Shown: in pieces, positions 44,580 through 53,495 of the stretch
Layout: each line of letters opens with the position of its first letter
How positions within the stretch are numbered: the stretch's first letter is position 1
From: Verrucomicrobiota bacterium
Lineage (GTDB): Bacteria > Verrucomicrobiota > Verrucomicrobiia > Limisphaerales > UBA1100
Reading direction: 5' to 3'
DNA: 56,892 nt
Assembly: GCA_030747505.1 (NCBI GenBank)
Contig: JASLKQ010000010.1
Location: 1 to 56,892, forward strand
The notes under the pieces: generated by a model
Database searches by the model: none
Told to the model about the DNA's origin: nothing
What the model saw: the letters and a program-made list of their open reading frames with translations, nothing else
Position numbers and translations under genes: made by a program

Positions 44580-44610
44580 ATTATCTGTATAAAATGGATG
44601 ATTATGTCAA
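44580..44610 (-). promoter_or_regulatory. Candidate promoter of the tRNA (and possibly mreB operon)
   Basis: On the minus strand, a perfect TTGACA (44605-44610) and GATAAT (44580-44585, five of six) are 19 bases apart. Transcription would start near 44573, six bases before the tRNA 5' end. Confidence 0.5.
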
Positions 44611-44693
44611 TTCCATTTGTTTTTAGCCGTTTTTAGCAGAATATCGCTTGCAAAGGCAGATTTGTTAATCTAGGTTCCGCCGCAGAAAAATAA

Positions 44694-44954
44694 ATGGATA
44701 GGAAAGTAAAAGCTGAGACAATTTCTGAATTCGGTACACACGAGAAGGATACCGGTTCTGCTGATGTACAGATTGCGGTTTTAAGCCGCCGTATTAAACA
44801 TTTGGAGGGTCATCTTAAGGCCAATAAAAAGGATCGTCATTCCCGGCGTGGGCTTACCAACATGGTGAGTCGACGTAAACGCCTGTTGCGTTATCTGCAA
44901 GGGAAGGATACCGACCGGATGGTTGAGTTGAAGAAACAGCTCGGAATCCGCTAA
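44694..44954 (+). CDS. rpsO: 30S ribosomal protein S15
   Basis: An 86-residue protein with the S15 pattern: TGSADVQIAVLSRRIKHLEGHL, DRHSRRGLTNMVSRRKRLLRYL and the C-terminal KKQLGIR. It binds 16S rRNA early in 30S assembly. Length is normal, and rpsO followed by pnp is a conserved pair. The start at 44694 has no strong ribosome site. The 126-base gap upstream, shared with the tRNA on the other strand, shows no clear promoter for this gene. Confidence 0.97.
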   Translation: MDRKVKAETISEFGTHEKDTGSADVQIAVLSRRIKHLEGHLKANKKDRHSRRGLTNMVSRRKRLLRYLQGKDTDRMVELKKQLGIR

Positions 44955-45055
44955 TTCAGTTCCACTTTCCCGGGTTTCGGAGACGCGACTTTCGGACCTG
45001 GATTCCTAATAAAATAATAATCGCGATAAAAATGTCGCTGTCAATTTGGGTGATT

Positions 45056-45087
45056 TCATTCAGTGCCTCTGCGGGGTCACTGGATGA
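45056..45087 (+). promoter_or_regulatory. Hairpin in the pnp leader
   Basis: TCATTCAGTG (45056-45065) and CACTGGATGA (45078-45087) form a ten-pair stem with one wobble around a 12-base loop, about 40 bases before the pnp start. TGCCTC (45064-45069) can instead pair with GAGGCA (45096-45101), so two structures compete. In enterobacteria the pnp leader stem is the target of RNase III and PNPase autocontrol; a similar role here is inference. Confidence 0.4.
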
Positions 45088-45127
45088 AGTTCCTCGAGGC
45101 AGCAGTGGCCAAATCTAAATACGAATA

Positions 45128-47587
45128 ATGACTAAAGATCAAGTAACCGCCAAAATTGGCGATAAAGAAATCATCATCGGCAGTGGTAATATTACCAAAC
45201 AGGCTGATGGTACTGTAACAGTGCAAATGGGAGAGACGATTGTGATGACCGCAGTTGTCGCTGCCACCAAAGGCCGTGAAGGGCAGGACTGGTTCCCTTT
45301 GCAGGTGGATTACCGGGAACGTGCTCACGCCGCCGGTCAAATCCCCGGGAATTACTTCCGCCGTGAGGGGCGGCCCAGTGACAAGGAAATACTCACCTGT
45401 CGCCTCACAGACCGTCCGATTCGTCCCCTCTTTAAAAAGGGCTGGTTTAATGAGTGTCAGGTGTACGGATTATTACTTAGTGCTGATGGTGAGAATGAGC
45501 CTGATGTGATGAGTATACTCGGTGCCTCTGCTGCGCTAATGGTAAGTGATATTCCGTGGGATGGTCCCTTGGGGGCTGTGCGCGTGGGCCGAGTGAATGG
45601 ACAGTTTATTGCCAATCCAACTCATGAGGAAATGGCGGAGAGTGATCTTGATCTCCTCTACGTTGGCAATGAGACCGACGTGGTGATGTACGAAGGCGCT
45701 GCAGATCAAATTAAGGAAGAAGATTTTATCGCTGCATTGAAGTTCGGTCAGGAATGTTGCCTGCCGCAGATTGAAGCTCAAAAGGAGCTGGTGAAATTAT
45801 GTGGCAAAGAAAAGCGTGACATTGAAGACCAGCTTTTTGTTGTAGATGACAAGGTCTTTTCCAAAGCCGAAGAGCTTGGAGGGGGGGATCGTATAGTGGA
45901 GGCGCTTCTTACTGTTGCCAAGCTGGAACGGGAGCGAAAGGTTGGTGCGATTAAGGATGAAGTGGCAGGCAAACTCCGCGAGGAATTTGGAGAGGAAGAG
46001 GTTACTGACGCGGTAGTGGAACAGGCCTTTTATCACATTCAAAAGACTGCTCTTCGCGGCCTGATTCTTAAACAAGGTAAGCGGCTTGATGGTCGTGGCC
46101 TCACCGATTTGCGTTCAATTGATTGTAAAGTGGGGGTTTTGCCTCGCACGCATGGATCGGCTCTCTTTACCCGAGGTGAGACTCAAGCACTTGTGACCAC
46201 CACTCTGGGCACGACTGACTCGACTCAGCGCTTTGACAGCTACACCGGGGGAGAAGACAGTAAGCAATATATGATGCACTACAACTTTCCGAATTATTCG
46301 GTGGGCGAGACTGGTCGCATCATGGGGCCGGGTCGACGTGAGGTGGGGCATGGTGCATTGACTGAGCGCTCCCTTCTGCCGATGTTGCCGATAAATGATG
46401 CAGAAGGGAATTATCCTTATGCTATCCGTCAGGTTTCTGAAATTTTGGAATCCAATGGGTCGAGCTCCATGGCTTCTGTTTGCGGTGGCAGTTTAGCGCT
46501 GATGAATGCCGGTGTTGAAATGAAGGGGACTTGTGCGGGTATCAGTATTGGCATCTGCACCGATCTTGATGAGAACGGTAAAATCACCGATCACCGTATT
46601 CTCACGGACATAATGGGTTGGGAAGATGCGTTCTGTGACATGGATTGTAAAATAGCGGGCTCCAAGGAAGGGATCACTGGGTTCCAGTTGGACCTTAAGC
46701 TCAAGGGGCTTCCGATGAGTATTATGGAGGAAGCGATTGAGGAGGCCCGGAAAGCCCGTCATGAAATCATTGATATCATGAATGAGACCATCAGTGAGCC
46801 TGGTGAAATGAGTAAATACGCCCCGCGTATTACCCAGCTGAAGGTTGACCCTGAAAAGATTGGGATGATTATTGGGCCAGGTGGCAAAAATATTAAGCGA
46901 ATCGTCGAGGAGTCGGGTTGTGAAATCAATATCGAGGATGATGGCACCGTTAATGTTTACTCGCTGAACCCGGAAGGCATGCAGGTCGCTGTAGAAGAAA
47001 TTGAAGGAATGACTGCTGAGCCGGAGATAGGGCGTGTGTATGAAGGCACGGTGGTTTCTGTAAAGGACTTCGGTTGTTTTGTTGAGTTCCTGCCGGGCAA
47101 AGATGGTCTCTGTCATATCAGCGAGCTATCTGATAAGCGCGTGGATAAAACCGAGGACGTGGCAAGAGAAGGTGACAGGATGTCTGTGAAGCTTATCGGG
47201 GTGGACGAGCGAGGGAAGGTGAAGCTCTCCCGTAAAGCTGCTATGATCGAAAGCGGAGAAATCGAAGCGCCTGCCGAAGGAGAAGGACAGAGTGAGTCCA
47301 AGCCGGAACGTGAGGTCAGCGATGAAGAACCTGAGGTTGGGAAGCTCTATCAAGGCACTGTAGTGACAGTGAAGGAATATGGCGCTTTCGTTGAATTTCT
47401 CCCAGGTCGCGATGGGCTTTGCCATGTAAGCGAGTTGGCGACGGCTCGCGTTAAGAATGTCGAGGACATTGCCAAGGTTGGCGACAAGATTTGGGTGAAA
47501 CTCCTTGAGATAGATGAACGCGGTAAGGTTCGCCTATCGCGCAAGGCGGCGTTAGAAGAGCGCGAGGCGGCTGAAGCGGAAGAGTAA
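45128..47587 (+). CDS. pnp: Polynucleotide phosphorylase with two S1 domains
   Basis: An 819-residue 3'-5' exoribonuclease. Two RNase PH-like domains are separated by an all-helical linker (about 230-320), the second with the active-site region around SDGRG-type and GSSSMASVCGGSLALMNAG, followed by a KH domain (IGPGGKNIKRIVEESG, about 570-630). PNPases usually end with one S1 domain near 700-720 residues. Here S1 domain 1 (about 633-705) is followed by an acidic linker (about 706-734) and S1 domain 2 (about 735-806). By hand the two S1 copies share 46 of 72 aligned residues, so they are a recent duplication. The gene follows rpsO, as in most bacteria. Confidence 0.96.
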   Translation: MTKDQVTAKIGDKEIIIGSGNITKQADGTVTVQMGETIVMTAVVAATKGREGQDWFPLQVDYRERAHAAGQIPGNYFRREGRPSDKEILTCRLTDRPIRPLFKKGWFNECQVYGLLLSADGENEPDVMSILGASAALMVSDIPWDGPLGAVRVGRVNGQFIANPTHEEMAESDLDLLYVGNETDVVMYEGAADQIKEEDFIAALKFGQECCLPQIEAQKELVKLCGKEKRDIEDQLFVVDDKVFSKAEELGGGDRIVEALLTVAKLERERKVGAIKDEVAGKLREEFGEEEVTDAVVEQAFYHIQKTALRGLILKQGKRLDGRGLTDLRSIDCKVGVLPRTHGSALFTRGETQALVTTTLGTTDSTQRFDSYTGGEDSKQYMMHYNFPNYSVGETGRIMGPGRREVGHGALTERSLLPMLPINDAEGNYPYAIRQVSEILESNGSSSMASVCGGSLALMNAGVEMKGTCAGISIGICTDLDENGKITDHRILTDIMGWEDAFCDMDCKIAGSKEGITGFQLDLKLKGLPMSIMEEAIEEARKARHEIIDIMNETISEPGEMSKYAPRITQLKVDPEKIGMIIGPGGKNIKRIVEESGCEINIEDDGTVNVYSLNPEGMQVAVEEIEGMTAEPEIGRVYEGTVVSVKDFGCFVEFLPGKDGLCHISELSDKRVDKTEDVAREGDRMSVKLIGVDERGKVKLSRKAAMIESGEIEAPAEGEGQSESKPEREVSDEEPEVGKLYQGTVVTVKEYGAFVEFLPGRDGLCHVSELATARVKNVEDIAKVGDKIWVKLLEIDERGKVRLSRKAALEEREAAEAEE

Positions 47588-47635
47588 TTTTTCTCGCGGC
47601 TTGCTTCGCGATCTTACATTGAGTTAAATACTTTC

Positions 47636-49003
47636 GTGTTGAACCAGCAGACACTGGCTGGCCAAGTCAGCTTTAGTGGTATTGGCCTGCACAGCGGCAA
47701 TAAGGTAAAAATGACCTTTTTGCCTGCGCCGCCAAGTCACGGGATACGCTTTCGACGTGTTGATCTTGATGGTCAGCCGGAGGTCGATGCATCAGTTGAG
47801 AATGTTTCAGAGACCAATCGGTCTACCACGCTTTCCAAGGGAAGCGTTAAACTTCACACCGTTGAACATGTTCTGGCTGCTTTTTCAGGGTTTGGAATCG
47901 ATAATGCAGTTGTGGAGCTCGACGCGAACGAGCCACCCATTGCAGATGGGAGCTCAGATCGATTCTGCCGAATGATCGAGGAGGCGGGTGTCGTTGCCCA
48001 AGACGAACAACGAGAGGTATATCTTCTTGAGGCACCTATTGAGTTGCAAAGTGGCGAAACGCAGATGATGGCGTTTCCTCATGACCGACTGAAAATTACC
48101 TGTACGAGTGCGGGCGAACACGGGCGCTTTACACAGCTCTTTAGTGTGGAGCTGAATCCGGAGACTTGGCGTGAGGACATCTCAAAAGCACGTACGTTTT
48201 GTTATTACGAGGAGATAGAGCACCTGTACAAAAACGGTATGATTAAGGGAGGGAGTCTGGAGAATGCCGTGGTTATCCGTGATGATGCGGTGCTTACCAA
48301 TGAGCCTTTGAGGTATACCAACGAGTTTGTTCGGCACAAGATTCTCGATATTATCGGAGATCTGGCTTTAATGGGGAGACCTGTTGGGGCGCATATCGTT
48401 GCTGTGTGCCCCAGTCACACGGCCAACTGTGAGATGTCCCGTAGGATTTTGTCGCAAATGCGGAAACCCAAGGAGACTGCTGAGACTTTTGCCCCACCAC
48501 CTGAAAAAGGACGTTCAGCCAAGGTGGCCGTGGAGGAAAAGGCACGCGAGTCGATTGTTCAGGATGGTGCAATTTTGGATGTAAACCAGATTATGAAAGT
48601 GTTGCCGCACCGGTTTCCATTCCTGATGGTGGATCGGGTTACCTTGATTGAAGGTAGTCATATCGTTGCTCAAAAGAATATCAGCATTAACGAGCCTTAC
48701 TTTGAAGGTCATTTCCCTAATCATCCGATTATGCCTGGGGTCCTTCAACTGGAAGCCATAGCACAGGTTGCGGGTATATTAATGCTCAAAAAAGCTGAAA
48801 ACATCGGGAAGCTGGCTTATTTTATGGCTGCAGAAAATGTAAAATGGCGCAAACCAGTGCTTCCTGGCGATGTGCTTTCCATTGATGTCGAGCTGACCAA
48901 GTCCCGAGGTAAAATCGGAAAGGCAATTGGTAAATGTCTTGTGGATGGTGAAGAAGTCAGCGAGGCGTTAGTGACATTCATGCTGGTTGATGCCGAAGAC
49001 TGA
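47636..49003 (+). CDS. lpxC-fabZ: LpxC-FabZ fusion (lipid A deacetylase plus dehydratase)
   Basis: A 455-residue two-enzyme protein. Residues about 1-280 are UDP-3-O-acyl-N-acetylglucosamine deacetylase with the zinc-site parts TVEHVLAAFSGFGIDN and VRHKILDIIGDLAL. Residues about 310-455 are a 3-hydroxyacyl-ACP dehydratase with LPHRFPFLMVDRV (catalytic His) and GVLQLEAIAQVAGIL (catalytic Glu). The LpxC part commits UDP-GlcNAc to lipid A; the FabZ part supplies or consumes the hydroxyacyl-ACP pool. The same fusion occurs in Bacteroidetes and other groups. The start is GTG 47636 or TTG 47639. Its TGA overlaps the lpxA ATG by one base. Confidence 0.95.
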   Translation: MLNQQTLAGQVSFSGIGLHSGNKVKMTFLPAPPSHGIRFRRVDLDGQPEVDASVENVSETNRSTTLSKGSVKLHTVEHVLAAFSGFGIDNAVVELDANEPPIADGSSDRFCRMIEEAGVVAQDEQREVYLLEAPIELQSGETQMMAFPHDRLKITCTSAGEHGRFTQLFSVELNPETWREDISKARTFCYYEEIEHLYKNGMIKGGSLENAVVIRDDAVLTNEPLRYTNEFVRHKILDIIGDLALMGRPVGAHIVAVCPSHTANCEMSRRILSQMRKPKETAETFAPPPEKGRSAKVAVEEKARESIVQDGAILDVNQIMKVLPHRFPFLMVDRVTLIEGSHIVAQKNISINEPYFEGHFPNHPIMPGVLQLEAIAQVAGILMLKKAENIGKLAYFMAAENVKWRKPVLPGDVLSIDVELTKSRGKIGKAIGKCLVDGEEVSEALVTFMLVDAED

Positions 49004-49776
49004 TGAGCGAGGTTCATTCTACCGCGGCTATTGAAGAAGGCGCACAGATCGGGGATGGATGCAGAATCGGCCCCTATTGTGTTATCGGTCCTGATGTGAA
49101 GCTGGGATCAGGTTGCAAACTGCACTCTCATGTCGTGATAAATGGTCGCACTGAGATTGGTGAGGACAATGAGTTTTATCCATTCTGTTCCATTGGTCTC
49201 AAAACTCAGGACTTGAAGTGGGACGGAGGAATTTCAGGGACCCAAATCGGTTCCAACAACACATTCAGAGAATACGTTACCGTTCACAGTGCGACAGGTG
49301 ATGGAGATGTAACGGTTGTCGGGTCACACAACAATTTATTGGCCTATACGCACGTGGCGCATGATTGCCAGTTGGGTGATCATATCATTATGTCCAATGT
49401 AGGCACCTTGGCCGGGCACGTGATAGTGGAAGACCGGGCGATTATTGGTGGCTTGGCAGCTGTGCATCAATTTTGCCGCATTGGAACGATGTCGATTATC
49501 GGTGGCTGCAGTAAGGTGGTGCAGGATATCCCTCCTTACATGATGGCTGATGGTAGCCCTGCCGTCACCCGTGCTCTGAATAAGGAGGGGCTTAAGCGCA
49601 ATAAATTAGCGGAGGAGGTGCAAAAATCTCTTAAACAGGCGCACCGGATCTTATTCCGGGAAAACCTCACGATGGCCAATGCTGTTGAAAAGGTGAAGAG
49701 GGAGGTGTCAGCCTGTCCAGAATTGAATCATCTACTCAATTTTGCGGAATCCAGTGAGCGTGGAATTGCTAAGTAA
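49003..49776 (+). CDS. lpxA: Acyl-ACP--UDP-GlcNAc O-acyltransferase LpxA
   Basis: A 257-residue left-handed beta-helix protein built from hexapeptide repeats (IGDGCRIGPYCVIGPDVKLG). The catalytic His lies in AYTHVAHDCQLGD, with the substrate-site GGLAAVHQFCRIG. The C-terminal helical part (about 190-257) is normal. It performs the first acylation of lipid A synthesis in the cytoplasm. Its start overlaps the LpxC-FabZ stop, and the pair forms a lipid A operon. Only 10 bases separate its stop from the stop of the opposite-strand Fe-S oxidoreductase. Confidence 0.96.
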   Translation: MSEVHSTAAIEEGAQIGDGCRIGPYCVIGPDVKLGSGCKLHSHVVINGRTEIGEDNEFYPFCSIGLKTQDLKWDGGISGTQIGSNNTFREYVTVHSATGDGDVTVVGSHNNLLAYTHVAHDCQLGDHIIMSNVGTLAGHVIVEDRAIIGGLAAVHQFCRIGTMSIIGGCSKVVQDIPPYMMADGSPAVTRALNKEGLKRNKLAEEVQKSLKQAHRILFRENLTMANAVEKVKREVSACPELNHLLNFAESSERGIAK

Positions 49777-49786
49777 GGCATGTGAT

Positions 49787-51790
49787 TCAGGGGTCTGAAT
49801 TATCCCACGATTCCGCGTTTTCATTCATCATCAGTTCGGCAATATCACACACTTTCACGGTTGCATCTTTCGCGGTTATCCCATCAGTCATCATCGTTAA
49901 ACAAAATGGGCATGAGACAGCGACGGTTTTGGATCCAGTATTGAGAGCTTCAGTGATGCGGCCTGATCCGGTGCGTTCAGTGGCAGGATCATCAAACCAC
50001 ATGCGTCCACCGCCCGCGCCGCAACAGGCGGTTTGGCAGCTATGTCGCGGCATTTCCTTTAAGGAATTTGGGAGTAACGTGCGCGGGGCCTCTGTGATAC
50101 CATTGACGCGGGCGAGGTAGCAGGGATCGTGGTAGGTCACCGTCTCGTCTGAGGCGGCCGCAGCTTTTAATTTGCCTGCAGCAACGAGTTCGCCAAGAAA
50201 TTGCGTGTGATGCACCACCTCGTAGTGGCCGTCAAATTGTGGGTAATCCTGCCGTAATGAATTGAGGCAGTGGGGACAATGGGTGACGATTTTTTTGACG
50301 TTATGGCGGGTAAAAGTTTCGATGTTGGTTGCGGCCAGTTCCTGAAATAGAAATTCATCTCCCATGCGGCGGGCTGATTCTCCACTGCAGCGTTCCTCAG
50401 GGCCAAGTACCGCAAAGTTAACATCAGCGTGTTGTAAAAGCTGGGCTACGGCACGGGCCACCTTCATGGTGCGGGGATCGTAAGCAGCAGAGCAGCCCAC
50501 CCAATAAAGTACATCGAAGTCGGGGTTATCCTGCACAGTGAATATATTGAGACCCTCAGCCCACGTGAGCCGGTCTTGTTCAGGTAAGCCCCACGGATTG
50601 CCCGCGCGCTGCATCTTTTGCAGGGAAGCCGCCGGAGCGCCGCGCAATTCCCCTTCACCGATGAGATGCCGACGCATATCAGTGATGTAATCAGCCGGGC
50701 GCACTCCAAGCGGGCAGATGTCATTGCAGGCGTTGCAGGTGGTGCAAGCCCATAGTGTTTCTGAGCCAATGGTTTCGCCATGCAGTGAACTGGGGCTGGA
50801 GGTCTCCATGAGTTTGCGCAAATCCTGCACAAGGTCGCGCGGTGAAAGCGGCTTGCCTGCCTCATGCGCTGGGCACATGTCCTCGCAACGTCCACATGAC
50901 ACGCAAGCATCCAGACGCAGCAAATCGCGCTGTGTGAATTGTTCCAGCCGGCCTACGCCCACTTCGCCCGTTTCCTCTACTTCCTCCATTGTAACAGGCT
51001 CCATCCGGCCCAAAGGGCGCGGCGAGTAGGCGAGGCTAAATACCGCGGCAATGGCGTGAGCAAGCCGGCAAAACGGCAAGGCTGCAATAAAGCCAAAGGC
51101 GATAACTGAGTGAAACCACCATAACCCAAAATGAATGGAACTGACGTTGGCTTGATTCACACCCGCAGAGCTGAACAATTTTGAGCAACCGTAGCCCACA
51201 TAGGAAATACCGGGCATCGCCGTGTCCTCACGAATAATACGCAAACCTTCAATAAGATAACCGGTGACACCGAGTACAATGATTGAGGAAAGCACCAGCC
51301 AATCAGCAGTTCGGTGTTCTATGGAACTGTCGCGGCGCATACGGCGGAAAGCAAACCACATCGCACCGCCAATCATCAGTAAACCAAATGTATCGAGCGT
51401 AATTTCGTAAATGATAAAATACACGCCCTTATGAAACAGCGGCTCGGTTGACTCTCGCCCCGCCAGCGCCGAGCCGTAGTGCTCTATACCCACCAAAATG
51501 GTTCCGATGAACAGTGCGAGGAATCCCCAAAAAAGCATTCGATGGGCAAAGCTCGCCTTGGGACGCGCACCGTGCAGACTGCGCTGGGCCAGTGCGCGGG
51601 TTCGGAGATTTTGAAACGCCTCCTTCCAATCGATGCATTCGTTGTCTGGCCGACCGCGTCTCCAGAGTTTGACCCGCCGCCAGACGCCCCACGCGAACAC
51701 GCCGGAGGAGACAAACGCCAATGCGTAAAAGATGACCTTGGACGTTTCGCCCAAGTTGCCGAAGATTTCCCGTGAAAGGTCTTCAGTCAT
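49787..51790 (-). CDS. Membrane Fe-S oxidoreductase, EMO-like (ETF:quinone oxidoreductase type)
   Basis: A 667-residue protein. The first 230 residues carry about six membrane helices with histidines that could ligate heme b (NarI/HdrE-like). Two [4Fe-4S] motifs follow: CVSCGRCEDMCP near 291 and CTTCNACNDICP near 345. Two CCG domains come last (GCSAAYDP, CPHCLNSL, HDPCYLARVNG, CCGAGGGRMWFD, CPFCLTMM). This layout matches the membrane oxidoreductase that passes electrons from ETF to menaquinone in actinobacteria and other groups. Directly upstream lie etfA and etfB, with a one-base overlap with etfA, which strongly supports that role. Confidence 0.88.
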   Translation of the reverse strand: MTEDLSREIFGNLGETSKVIFYALAFVSSGVFAWGVWRRVKLWRRGRPDNECIDWKEAFQNLRTRALAQRSLHGARPKASFAHRMLFWGFLALFIGTILVGIEHYGSALAGRESTEPLFHKGVYFIIYEITLDTFGLLMIGGAMWFAFRRMRRDSSIEHRTADWLVLSSIIVLGVTGYLIEGLRIIREDTAMPGISYVGYGCSKLFSSAGVNQANVSSIHFGLWWFHSVIAFGFIAALPFCRLAHAIAAVFSLAYSPRPLGRMEPVTMEEVEETGEVGVGRLEQFTQRDLLRLDACVSCGRCEDMCPAHEAGKPLSPRDLVQDLRKLMETSSPSSLHGETIGSETLWACTTCNACNDICPLGVRPADYITDMRRHLIGEGELRGAPAASLQKMQRAGNPWGLPEQDRLTWAEGLNIFTVQDNPDFDVLYWVGCSAAYDPRTMKVARAVAQLLQHADVNFAVLGPEERCSGESARRMGDEFLFQELAATNIETFTRHNVKKIVTHCPHCLNSLRQDYPQFDGHYEVVHHTQFLGELVAAGKLKAAAASDETVTYHDPCYLARVNGITEAPRTLLPNSLKEMPRHSCQTACCGAGGGRMWFDDPATERTGSGRITEALNTGSKTVAVSCPFCLTMMTDGITAKDATVKVCDIAELMMNENAESWDNSDP

Positions 51791-52746
51791 TAACTGCCGT
51801 TCAATTCCTCGATAAGGCGTGGTACTTCCTTATACACATCGCCTACGAGGCCGTAATCTGCGAACTCGAAAATGGGTGCATCAGGATCCTGATTAATGGC
51901 GGCAATCACACGTGAATTTTTCATGCCGGCCAAGTGTTGCACCGCGCCACTGATGCCGAGGGCAAGATAAAGCTCCGGGGCAACAATCTTACCTGTCTGG
52001 CCTACCTGTAACGAGTTGGGGGTAATACCTGCGTCCACAAGCGCGCGTGAGCTGCCGGTTGCCGCGCCAAGTTGATCAGCTAAGCCACCGACGTACTTCT
52101 CGAAATCCTCAGCATTCTTAAATGCGCGCCCCCCCGACACAACAATATGTGCCTCAGTGACATCTGGTCGGGCTCCCTTTTTGCAATCGAGAGATTCAAA
52201 CCGTGTGGCGCTGGGTAAAGTGCTGGCATCAACGGACAATGTCTCGATGAGAAACGGTATGTCGGCTGGTTTTGGCGCGTTATAAGCAGAAGGGCATACA
52301 GTGATGATTTTTGGGGATCCTTCCAGTATGAGGGTGGCATTAACCGCTCCGGCAAACATCGGTCGACGAAGGCGCAATTGTCCATCGGTAATTTCATGGT
52401 CGGTCACATCGCTGGCCATTGCCCCGCCGAGCAGACCGGCTGAGCGGCCCACAATGTCCTTTGCCCACGTGGTGGATGTAGCCACGATAAGTTCGGCGTT
52501 TTGACTTCGGGCCACCTCAGTGATGACATGTGCCCAGCGGTCTGCAACGTTTTGTGACAGCGATTCATGGTCTGCTGTAAGCACGGGGGCATACTTTGCA
52601 GCTTCAGCGGCGATTGCACCAAGGTCTTCACCAAGCAGAAGTGCAGTGACCTCATCAGACAATTCGCGAGCAAATCCGATGGCTGAACCGCTGCTGGGGC
52701 GAAGAGTGGTTCCATCATGTTCCAATAGGACGAGAACCTTGTTCAT
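51790..52746 (-). CDS. etfA: Electron transfer flavoprotein alpha subunit
   Basis: A 318-residue FixB/EtfA protein. The N-terminal domain pairs with EtfB, and the C-terminal FAD domain has the family pattern [37 protein letters not shown] and the [13 protein letters not shown] loop. It carries the FAD that accepts electrons from a flavin dehydrogenase and passes them to a quinone oxidoreductase. Four-base overlap with etfB and one-base overlap with the Fe-S oxidoreductase gene show an operon. Confidence 0.96.
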   Translation of the reverse strand: MNKVLVLLEHDGTTLRPSSGSAIGFARELSDEVTALLLGEDLGAIAAEAAKYAPVLTADHESLSQNVADRWAHVITEVARSQNAELIVATSTTWAKDIVGRSAGLLGGAMASDVTDHEITDGQLRLRRPMFAGAVNATLILEGSPKIITVCPSAYNAPKPADIPFLIETLSVDASTLPSATRFESLDCKKGARPDVTEAHIVVSGGRAFKNAEDFEKYVGGLADQLGAATGSSRALVDAGITPNSLQVGQTGKIVAPELYLALGISGAVQHLAGMKNSRVIAAINQDPDAPIFEFADYGLVGDVYKEVPRLIEELNGS

Positions 52747-53495
52747 TCAATAACCTCCGATTCGCGCAGCCTGTCGAGAAGGTCTGTGGCTGTGGTGACC
52801 TTTTCGCAGGTGCGTTGACTGTCAATGAGTTCCATCCCAAGAAGGCGGATGCGAGGCTCTGGTTTAATGCCCAGTTTGGCGGGGGTGGAGTGTTCGGTCG
52901 GCTTTTTCTTCGCCTTTAAAATGCTGGGCAAGGAAGCATAACGTGGCTCATTGAGGCGAAGGTCGGCCGTGACCACGGCAGGCAGAGTGACGTGAATGAT
53001 TTCTATGCCAATATCGGTTTCGCGGTGAATACGCAGGCCGTCGGTGGTGAACTCAATTTTGGAGACGAAGGTAGCCTGAGGCCAGCCTAACTGGGCGGCC
53101 AGGAATTGCCCTACCTGATTGGCATCATCATCGACGGCCTGTTTGCCCATGAGTATGAGAGCGGGTTTCTCTTGATGAATAACCGCGGCAAGAATACGGG
53201 CGACATTCCATGGGTCGATCTGCCCTTCGTGCTCGATAAGTAGCGCGCGATCGGCGCCCATGGCAAGAGCGGTACGCAAATCGGTTTCTCCCTCAGCCGG
53301 AGCGATACTCACTGCAATAATCTCAGCCTCAGGATGGGCCGTTTCGCGGATGCGCAAGGCTTCCTCCACAGCGATGGCATCAAAAGGATTTAAAATATAT
53401 GTGACTGCGGAACCGTCAATATCGGTGGCATCAGCATTGAGGCGTAGTTTTTGATCGGGATCTGGAACGCGTTTGCAGGGAACAAGAATTTTCAT
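52743..53495 (-). CDS. etfB: Electron transfer flavoprotein beta subunit
   Basis: A 250-residue FixA/EtfB protein with the start MKILVPCKRVPDPD, the nucleotide-binding segment MGKQAVDDDANQVGQFLA and the recognition-loop region NEPRYASLPSILKAKKKP. It binds AMP structurally and docks with the partner dehydrogenase. It overlaps the flavoenzyme gene upstream (ATGA, 53492-53495) and etfA downstream, so it is co-translated with both. Confidence 0.96.
   Translation of the reverse strand: MKILVPCKRVPDPDQKLRLNADATDIDGSAVTYILNPFDAIAVEEALRIRETAHPEAEIIAVSIAPAEGETDLRTALAMGADRALLIEHEGQIDPWNVARILAAVIHQEKPALILMGKQAVDDDANQVGQFLAAQLGWPQATFVSKIEFTTDGLRIHRETDIGIEIIHVTLPAVVTADLRLNEPRYASLPSILKAKKKPTEHSTPAKLGIKPEPRIRLLGMELIDSQRTCEKVTTATDLLDRLRESEVIE

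Noticed and set aside
47594-47611. Terminator after pnp
   Set aside because: A five-pair TCGCG/CGCGA stem exists but no T-tract follows on either strand.
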